DNA from: Bacillota bacterium | GTDB taxonomy: Bacteria > Bacillota > Clostridia > Peptostreptococcales > Anaerovoracaceae | Direction of reading: 5' to 3' | Length of the DNA: 16,179 nt | Assembly: GCA_016302925.1 (NCBI GenBank) | Contig: JAEDMR010000024.1 | Coordinates: 1 to 16,179 of the forward strand | Shown: piece by piece, positions 5,446-12,300 of the stretch | How the letters are laid out: each line of letters opens with the position of its first letter | How positions within the stretch are numbered: position 1 is the first letter of the stretch | Notes under the pieces: generated by a model | Seen by the model: only the letters and a program-made list of their open reading frames with translations | Databases searched by the model: none | What the model was told of the DNA's origin: nothing | Position numbers and translations under genes: made by a program

Positions 5446-6159
5446 ATGACACAGAAAATATCGGTATTGATCATTGAAGATGAAAAGAGCATTTGCGACT
5501 TCGTAGCGAAGACACTGCAGGCCCACGACTATAGGGTGACAGCGGTACACAACGGAAAAGACGGTCTGGCACAGCTGACTTCGTTTCTGCCTGATATTGT
5601 CCTTCTGGATCTGGGACTGCCGGACATGGATGGAATGGACATCATCCGGAAAACGAGAGAATGGTCCAGCATCCCCATCATCGTCATTTCTGCCAGAACA
5701 CAGGAAAAAGAAAAGGTTGCAGCCCTGGACAGCGGTGCAGATGATTACATCACCAAGCCCTTCGGAACCTTTGAGCTGCTTGCCAGAATCCGCACCGCCA
5801 TACGGCATAATAACAAGATCGTGGACGACCCGGTCAACGCCAACCGTCCGTACAGTGCAGGCGGTCTGAAGATTGATTTTGAGAAACGGCTGGTTTCGGT
5901 GGACGGAAACGAAGTACACCTGACCCGCGTGGAATATAAGATCGTGTCTCTCCTGGCGAAAAACTCCGGCAAGGTCATGACCTACGACTCCCTGATCAAT
6001 CAGGTGTGGGGTCCTTATGCCGATGACAACAACCGGATTCTCCGGGTTAACATGGCCAATATTCGCCGCAAGCTGGAAGCCAACCCGGGCGAACCAAAAT
6101 TCATCTTTACAGAACTGGGAATTGGATATAGAATGTTAGAAGACGAATCATTGGCATAG
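5446..6159 (+). CDS. KdpE-like OmpR-family response regulator (237 aa)
   Basis: The receiver domain (about 5-120) has the acidic pair Glu11-Asp12, phospho-acceptor Asp55 (IVLLDLGLPDMDG), Ser82 and Lys104 (ITKPF). The winged-helix DNA-binding domain follows (about 140-235), with GGLKIDFEKRLV, LTRVEYKIVSLLAKNSGKV and the recognition region RVNMANIRRKLE, ending in the family ending FTELGIGYRM. All expected functional residues are present. It begins 3 bases after the kinase stop, with a GGAGG-like site in the end of the kinase gene (GGAGGCGTAGGAA). It is the cognate partner of the kinase. KdpE is the closest characterised relative, but without kdp genes the regulon is unknown; the TTAAC direct repeat upstream of the kinase is a candidate site. 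Confidence 0.93.
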   Translation: MTQKISVLIIEDEKSICDFVAKTLQAHDYRVTAVHNGKDGLAQLTSFLPDIVLLDLGLPDMDGMDIIRKTREWSSIPIIVISARTQEKEKVAALDSGADDYITKPFGTFELLARIRTAIRHNNKIVDDPVNANRPYSAGGLKIDFEKRLVSVDGNEVHLTRVEYKIVSLLAKNSGKVMTYDSLINQVWGPYADDNNRILRVNMANIRRKLEANPGEPKFIFTELGIGYRMLEDESLA

Positions 6160-6286
6160 AACATTGGCACAGACAGCGATACAGATAAGAGCAGCAATGC
6201 GATGCAATGGATGAGTCAGTCCCTGGTGGGGCTGGCTCTTTTGACGTATACAGTGATACGAGGAAGATCTACAAGGAGAGAAAAGT

Positions 6287-7840
6287 ATGAATACACCAGA
6301 CAGAAGTACACCAGAGAAACTTTTGACCATGGAAGAGGCGAGAGCCATCATCGACCGGGAGGATGCCGTCATTCTGGAAGCCTTCAGCCGCCGTATGGAG
6401 GCTGCCGGTCATATCGCCAGAAATAAAGCGCAGAAGGGCATGCCGATCTACGTGCCGGAGCGGGAGCAGCAGATTCTGGACCGGGTGGCAGAAGCGGCAG
6501 GAAAGCTTCAGCCGGAAGGCCTTTCGGAGTACGCCGTGGAGCTGTACCGGAAGCTGATGGAACTGAGCCGCCAGTATCAGAACACGATCCGAAAGTTCGG
6601 TCTGCTGGGCCGCCATCTGACCCACAGCTTTTCGCCGGAAATTCACCGGATGCTGGGCACCTTCAGCGAACCGTACAGCTACGAGATCTTCGAAAAAGAG
6701 CCGGAGGAAGTGGAATCCTTCCTGAAAGAGGGGGACTGGACAGGGCTTAACGTGACCATTCCATATAAGGAGACGGTGATGCAGTACTGCGATAAGCTGT
6801 CGTCGGAAGCGGAGCGCATCGGTGCGGTTAACACGCTGGTCCGCCGGGAAGGAAAAATATACGGATATAATACCGATTACACGGGATTCCGCCGGACGGT
6901 GGAGACTTCCGGGGCGAAGGTCGACGGAGCAAAATGTGTCGTCCTGGGTTCCGGCGGCGCGTCCAAGGCGGTGGTCTGCGTGCTGGAGGATCTGGGGGCT
7001 TCCCGGGTGGTGGTGGTAAGCCGGGACGGAAAGACCGGCTGCGACTATCAGGACATGAAGGAACATCATCTGGATGCGACGATTATGGTGAATGCCACAC
7101 CGGTTGGAATGTATCCACATAACGGAAGGGCTGCGGCGTATCCGGGCACCTTTCCACATCTGGAGTGGGTATTCGATCTGATCTACAATCCGCTGCGGAC
7201 CAATCTGTTGTGTCAGGCACGAAAATCGGATATCGAAGGAATCAATGGACTGAAAATGCTGGTTGCTCAGGCAAAGGCAAGTGCAGAACTGTTTCTGGGA
7301 AGAGAAATCAGCGAAGAAGCTGTTATCGAGATTGAAAGAAAGATGGCCTGTGAAAAGGAAAACCTGGTTCTGATCGGCATGCCGGGCTGCGGAAAGAGTA
7401 CCATCGGCCGCATACTGGCTGAAAAGACAGGACGGAAGTTTATCGACGTAGATCAGCTGATCGTGGAACGGATGGGCATGGCCATATCCTCCATATTTGC
7501 CGAGGGCGGAGAAAACGCCTTTCGTCAGCTGGAGATGGAGGCCTGCGCCGATCTGCAGCAGGAGACCGGTGCAGTCATCGCCTGCGGCGGCGGTGTGGTC
7601 ACCAGAGAAGAAAATTATTATTCGCTGGCAGAAAACGGCCGGTTCATCTTCCTGAACCGTAGCATTGACGTGCTGCCGACAGACGGACGTCCCCTGAGCC
7701 AGTCCACACCGCTGTCACACCTCTATGCCCAGAGACTGCCGCTCTACAGAAGCTGGTGTGATATGGAAGTGGAAAATAACGGCAAATCCATCAACCAGGT
7801 GGCAGCCGAGATCCTGGCAGGCTGGGGAGGCAGAATCTGA
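6287..7840 (+). CDS. Trifunctional chorismate mutase / shikimate dehydrogenase / shikimate kinase (517 aa)
   Basis: Three enzymes of aromatic amino-acid synthesis are fused. Residues about 12-98 are an AroQ-type chorismate mutase (ARAIIDREDAVILEAFSRRM, Lys47 or Lys50 region, PERE 57-60, and the ending SRQYQ). Residues about 103-345 are shikimate dehydrogenase, with HSFSPEIH (113-120), catalytic Lys161 (NVTIPYKE), NTD 195-197, nucleotide loop GSGGAS (221-226), NATPVGMYP (269-277) and DLIYNPLRT. Residues about 357-515 are shikimate kinase, with Walker A GMPGCGKST (364-372), IDVD (386-389), FRQLE, CGGGVV (433-438), DGRPL and the adenine-side QRLPLY. The dehydrogenase nucleotide-binding half is short between SRDGKTG and DATIMVNATP. 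AGGAGAG lies about 8 bases before the ATG at 6287. The gene is 127 bases after the regulator; no strong promoter is seen between them. The order links steps 4, 5 and the branch enzyme, not consecutive reactions only. Confidence 0.95.
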   Translation: MNTPDRSTPEKLLTMEEARAIIDREDAVILEAFSRRMEAAGHIARNKAQKGMPIYVPEREQQILDRVAEAAGKLQPEGLSEYAVELYRKLMELSRQYQNTIRKFGLLGRHLTHSFSPEIHRMLGTFSEPYSYEIFEKEPEEVESFLKEGDWTGLNVTIPYKETVMQYCDKLSSEAERIGAVNTLVRREGKIYGYNTDYTGFRRTVETSGAKVDGAKCVVLGSGGASKAVVCVLEDLGASRVVVVSRDGKTGCDYQDMKEHHLDATIMVNATPVGMYPHNGRAAAYPGTFPHLEWVFDLIYNPLRTNLLCQARKSDIEGINGLKMLVAQAKASAELFLGREISEEAVIEIERKMACEKENLVLIGMPGCGKSTIGRILAEKTGRKFIDVDQLIVERMGMAISSIFAEGGENAFRQLEMEACADLQQETGAVIACGGGVVTREENYYSLAENGRFIFLNRSIDVLPTDGRPLSQSTPLSHLYAQRLPLYRSWCDMEVENNGKSINQVAAEILAGWGGRI

Positions 7841-7865
7841 TGTACCAGCAGCTTCTTGATCTGAT

Positions 7866-7893
7866 GGCGGTCATGCATTTGATGCTGACCGCC
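7866..7893. terminator. Hairpin between convergent genes, probable terminator
   Basis: GGCGGTCA (7866-7873) pairs perfectly with TGACCGCC (7886-7893), and GCA/TGC can extend the stem past a one-base bulge. It lies between the convergent ends of the aromatic-pathway fusion (stop 7840) and the ribbon-helix-helix gene (stop 7904). The T tract is poor on either side, so termination may be partial or factor-assisted. Confidence 0.5.
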
Positions 7894-7903
7894 TGCTTAT
7901 AGT

Positions 7904-8077
7904 TTACAGTTTTTTTCCGCGGCGGTTTCGCACCGCTTCCGTCAGCAGGTATTCAATCTGCCCGTTGACGGAGCGGAATTCATCCTCCGCCCATGCGCAG
8001 AGTTCCTCATAGAGAGCGGCATTCAGCCGCAGAGGAACCTGCTTTTTTTGTTTTTCAGACTGTTTCTTTTCAGCCAA
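7904..8077 (-). CDS. Small ribbon-helix-helix (Arc-like) protein (57 aa, TTG start)
   Basis: The frame begins with TTG at 8077 (peptide MAEKKQSEKQKKQ) and contains VPLRLNAALYEELCAWAEDE, a beta strand followed by helix A, then FRSVNGQIEYLLTEAVRNRR as helix B. This is the shape of Arc/MetJ-type DNA-binding proteins, which act as dimers. An AGGGGG lies 9 bases before the TTG, which supports this non-ATG start; no ATG is available in frame. It follows the SPFH gene by 17 bases on the same strand, so the two are very likely co-transcribed. The palindrome in front of the SPFH gene is a natural candidate operator. The Lys-rich N-terminus may contact DNA or the membrane. Function as a repressor is inferred from fold and position only. 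Confidence 0.75.
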   Translation of the reverse strand: MAEKKQSEKQKKQVPLRLNAALYEELCAWAEDEFRSVNGQIEYLLTEAVRNRRGKKL

Positions 8078-8094
8078 AGGGCAATTCCCCCTCT

Positions 8095-9138
8095 CTAATA
8101 CAGACTGCCGCTGTTTACGATGGGCTGGGCGTCCTTGCTGCCGCAGAGTACCACCAGCAGGTTGCTGACCATGGCGGCTTTTCGTTCTTCATCCAGTTCG
8201 ACGATCTGATTTTCGTTCAGCTTTTCCAGAGCCATTTCCACCATCCCCACAGCGCCGTCCACGATCATCCTCCGTGCGTCAATGATGGCAGCGGCCTGCT
8301 GACGCTGCAGCATGGCGGCGGCGATTTCCGGTGCATAAGCCAGGTGGGTGATGCGGGCTTCCATGATTTCGATGCCGGCCACATCCACCTTTTCCTGAAT
8401 GGCGTCCTTCAGTTTATCGGAGATTTCCTGGCTGGAGCCCCGCAGGGAACGTTCGCCGCTGTCTTCCGGTGCGTCGTACGGATAGAGACGGACGATGTTC
8501 CGAAGTGCGGAATCGCACTGGATGGAAAGGTATTCACAGTAGTTGTCTACGTTGAAAACTGCCTTGGTGGTATCGATGATCCGCCAGATGACGATGATGC
8601 CGATTTCAATCGGGTTGCCAAGTTCATCGTTGATCTTCTGTCTGGAATTGCTCAGGGTCATGGCCTTCAGAGACAGCTTCTTTGTATTCTTTACTGTGGT
8701 AGATGCGGTCTTGCCGCCGGCATTGCCCTCGGCCAGGGAGGCAGCAGATGCATTGAGAGCAGAGAGAGCCTCTGCACCCGGATTGACGGCAGTCACGAAA
8801 GGATTGGTGAAGAAGAAGCCCGGTCCCTTCAGGGTGCCGTAGTATTTGCCGAACAGGGTGAGGACATATGCTTCATTGGGTTTCAGCACCTTCAGGCCGG
8901 AAACCAGAATCGGCATACCGACAGACAGATAAAGGATGGAAATGACCAGCAGCGGAACGCCGGCCCCATACATTGCTGCATCGATGAGAAATGCGCCGAA
9001 AATGATGCCTGCGACAGACAGAATCGACAGCAGCAGGGTCAGAAGCAGCATGGGCATGCCGCCGATGGCTTTCGCTTTTTTCTCCACAACCGCAGACGAT
9101 ACGGCTGCAGTGTTGTTTTTTTCAGTGAGTTCAGACAT
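8095..9138 (-). CDS. SPFH/band-7 family membrane protein (347 aa)
   Basis: Two hydrophobic segments (about 27-52 and 58-81) anchor an SPFH domain on the cytoplasmic or outer face. The SPFH entry sequence KPNEAYVLTLFGKYYGTLKG (residues 86-105) and the later stretch IVIWRIIDTTKAVFNVDNY (182-200) are family marks, as is the helical QAAAIIDARR region (281-290). The family includes stomatin, prohibitin and flotillin, which form oligomeric membrane rings and organise membrane domains. A low-complexity Ala/Gly/Ser insert (about 121-150) interrupts the N-terminal part of the SPFH domain. The ATG at 9138 has AAGGAGG 10 bases upstream and is preferred to the ATG at 9165. It heads an operon with the ribbon-helix-helix gene. 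A precise role cannot be read from the sequence; envelope stress is a common setting for such genes. Confidence 0.9.
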   Translation of the reverse strand: MSELTEKNNTAAVSSAVVEKKAKAIGGMPMLLLTLLLSILSVAGIIFGAFLIDAAMYGAGVPLLVISILYLSVGMPILVSGLKVLKPNEAYVLTLFGKYYGTLKGPGFFFTNPFVTAVNPGAEALSALNASAASLAEGNAGGKTASTTVKNTKKLSLKAMTLSNSRQKINDELGNPIEIGIIVIWRIIDTTKAVFNVDNYCEYLSIQCDSALRNIVRLYPYDAPEDSGERSLRGSSQEISDKLKDAIQEKVDVAGIEIMEARITHLAYAPEIAAAMLQRQQAAAIIDARRMIVDGAVGMVEMALEKLNENQIVELDEERKAAMVSNLLVVLCGSKDAQPIVNSGSLY

Positions 9139-9180
9139 TTGAAATACCTCCTTGTGAAAAATCATAATGATGCCTTACTA

Positions 9181-9201
9181 TTGATATCATTCTGATATCA
9201 A
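9181..9201. promoter_or_regulatory. Perfect 9-bp inverted repeat, probable operator
   Basis: TTGATATCA (9181-9189) and TGATATCAA (9193-9201) are separated by TTC. Each arm is itself built on the palindrome TGATATCA, so two identical 8-bp sites lie 11 bases apart, about one helical turn. The site is 43-63 bases upstream of the SPFH start. On the minus strand a TATGAT lies between it and the AAGGAGG, with the proximal TGATATCA in the -35 position. A dimeric or tetrameric regulator binding here would control the SPFH operon. Confidence 0.7.
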
Positions 9202-9274
9202 AACAATAACACAGCGCAAGAAAAAATGCAAGCTGTTTTTTTATTGAGAAAATGGTGCGGAAGAGGAAAATATG

Positions 9275-9283
9275 TGGTAAAAT
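9275..9283 (+). promoter_or_regulatory. Candidate extended -10 for the 1609-aa gene operon
   Basis: TGGTAAAAT ends at 9283 and looks like an extended -10 (TG, one base, TAAAAT). No good -35 lies 17 bases upstream; a TTGAGA at 9244-9249 is too far. If used, transcription starts near 9290 and the hairpin at 9298-9324 is at the very 5' end of the mRNA. Confidence 0.35.
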
Positions 9284-9297
9284 GTAAATATCTATGA

Positions 9298-9324
9298 GCT
9301 TTCGGCGGCAGACAGGCCGAAAGC
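9298..9324 (+). promoter_or_regulatory. 5'-leader hairpin before the 1609-aa gene
   Basis: GCTTTCGGC (9298-9306) and GCCGAAAGC (9316-9324) form a perfect 9-bp stem with a 9-base loop. It lies directly before the AGGAG (9330-9334) of the gene, leaving the ribosome site free. There is no T tract, so it is not a terminator; a 5' mRNA-stabilising stem or a protein site is more likely. Confidence 0.5.
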
Positions 9325-9343
9325 CGAAAAGGAGCAGCAGGAA

Positions 9344-12300
9344 ATGATCAGAAAATTAAGCGTGAAATTATATAAAGAAATCGCTGCAGCGATGACGGAA
9401 CGTTCCTTCCTCCGGGAAATCGGCATGGGCCGTGAGGAAATGAACCGGTTTCTGGAAGAAAAGAACTGGCCGGCTCTGGCCGAAACGCTGCTGGAAGAAA
9501 CCGACGAGAAAGGAAGATTTCATGCGATCCGTGTGGCAGAGGCAGCCGCAGAGACCCTGGACAGCCTCAGTCCGCAGCCTCAGGACGGATGGCCGGAATA
9601 CACCTACGGTTATGTGCTGGGACAGCTGTTCCCGGAGAAAAAGACGGATCTGCCGGACGGAGAATATGCCGCAGGGCGTGCTTTTTTCCTGCAGCTTCTG
9701 AAAACCTTATTTAAATTTGAAAGAATGACCCTGCCATTTGACCCGACGCTGGACATGCGGTTTCTCCGGCATGTTGAGGTGGAGGAAGGCGGTTACCATA
9801 AAGAATATCTCCGTTTTGACCGGATGGCGCGAAATCAGTGTATTTATGAGTTCATGCGTATCGGTATTGAGATTACCCCGTGGAATACCCTGGGACACAT
9901 CGCCGGCGTCCACTATGTGGCCATGCATGTGGCCCGCCAGCTGGAAGCTCTGAAGGTACCTGTGGATCTGGGGCTGGTTTCCGGTGCGGCGGCAGGCCAC
10001 GATATCGGTAAGTACGGCTGCCGCAAGAGTGAAGAACGGCGGATCCCGTATCTCCACTATTACTATACCGATATCTGCTTCAACCGGTTCAATATGCCGA
10101 TGATCGGTCATATTGCAGCCAACCATTCCACCTGGGATCTGGAGCTGGAGAACCTTTCGGTGGAATCCCTGATCCTGATTTATGCGGACTTCCGGGTGAA
10201 GAGCAGCCGCAATGCCAGAGGGGAGGAAATCGTACATTTTTACTCTCTGGCGGAATCCTTTCAGGTGATCCTGGATAAACTGGATAACGTGGACGCAGCG
10301 AAAGAACTCCGCTATCGGAAAGTCTACAACAAGCTGGTGGATTTTGAGAATTACATGCGGGATCTGGGCGTCATCCCGGAACTTCCGGAGGTGCCGAAAG
10401 CCGTTCCGAAAATGCCGCTGCCTGCCGGAAGAAAAGACGTGGCGCTGCTGGGAAACAATGAGGCGGTGGAAGAACTGAAGCACGCCGCCGTGGATCATAA
10501 CATCCGCCTGATGAACAAGTTTTATCAGGAGGAGGACTTCGCCAATCTGCTGGAAACGGCGCGAAGCGAGAAACAGTGGAAAAACCTGCGGACCTACGTG
10601 TCCATTCTGGGGGAATACTCCACCTATATGACCGAAAAGCAGAAGCTGCTGACCCTGAAGTTTCTCTATGAGCTGCTGGCCCATCGGGAAAGCGACATCC
10701 GCAATCAGGCAGGGGAGATTATCGGACAGATCATCGCCCGGTTCAACGAGGAATATAAGAAGGAACTGCCTGCAGGCGTCATTCTGCCGAAAAAGAAGAT
10801 CACCAACCAATCACTCTGGGAAAAGTATCTGCGGGATGTGCTGCAGCCGGACTACAAGCTGACGGAGCAGCATAAGAAGTGGATCGGCAACAGTCTGAAG
10901 AATATCGTGGCCGGTCTGCTGACCCAGTGCCATCCGTCCATGCGGGAGGCTTACATTGAAACGCTGATAGCGTGGCTGCGCAGCCGGAACCTGACCCACC
11001 AGAACAAGGAATCCCTGCTGAGGGTGGCAGGCTCCATCGACCCGGCATGGTGCAGTGAAAAACAGAAAAAAGAAGTCTTAAGATTTACGGAAAAGATTCT
11101 GAAGGAAGAAACCGTGGATCTGCAGATTGCGGCTGTTCGGGCCAGGGAGCGGTTCGACGGATATGCGGACAGCGAAGGCTACCAGAAGGGGCTGAAAAAA
11201 ATCCTGGGGCTGGATCCGGAGAAAGAACTGACGGCAGAAGCCCTGTCGGAAATGTTCCTGGACAACCTGAAGGCCAGAACGCCGTGGACCATAAAAGTGG
11301 CCAATATTAACCTGATGCTTAGCTATCTGTTAAAAAATCACGGAGAAGGACAGGAACTCCATGTTGCCACTCACCTGGGCAATCTGGTGAAGGTCAGCGA
11401 AACCGTAACCGTGCGTCGGGCTGCGGGAGAAGGTCTGGTTTCCATCATCGGCAGCATGCCGCTGGAGCAGAGAAACGAAATTGCCGTAGAACTGGGAAAA
11501 GGCCTGGAAATCGGGGACTACCAGTTCTCCAAATACATTCCGAACTACCTGGGGGTCATCATGCTGCACCTGCCGCCGCAGGAGCTGGACGAATTGATTG
11601 CTGACCTGGAAAAGCTGCTGGAAACCGGAAACGGTCAGGTGGCAGCAGCGGTGCTTCATACCTTCGGCGTCATGCTGGAGCATTACCGGATCTACCGGGT
11701 GAACTTCGGCGGTGAAGAGACGGAAGCTGTGACCGATGCACGGAAGTACAAGCTGGTGAACCTGATCCTTCGCGGATTTGCCAATTATAACAATGTGATC
11801 AGCTCGGAGGCACTCTGGACCCTGGGAACCCATATCTTCGGTTCCCGGCAGCTGTCACTGGAGGAAAAATACCAGATCTTCAGCCACTGCGGCAAGAAGA
11901 TCCTGACCTTATATGACGCGCTGAAGGAGGAGGGACTGGACTTCTTCAACAATGCGGCGGTGCTGAATCATATCTATCGGTTCATCTGTCAGTATGAAGT
12001 GGAAGCCGGACCGTTTGCCATTCCGGAACGACAGAAGGTGGCCTTCTTCCCGGGTACATTTGACCCGTTCAGCCTGAGCCATAAGGCCATCGCCACCGAG
12101 ATCCGGAACATGGGCTATGAGGTCTATCTGGCGCTGGATGAGTTCAGCTGGTCGAAAAAGACCCAGCCGCGGCTGCAGCGGAGAAAACTCATGAACATGT
12201 CTGTGGCCGATGAAGAAGAAATCTATATCTTCCCGGACGATATTCCGGTGAATATCGCCAATCCGCAGGATCTGGCCCGCCTGAAAAAGATTTTCAAGGA

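Noticed and set aside
6241..6270. TTGACG as a promoter for the aromatic-pathway fusion
   Set aside because: No -10-like hexamer at 16-18 bases downstream.
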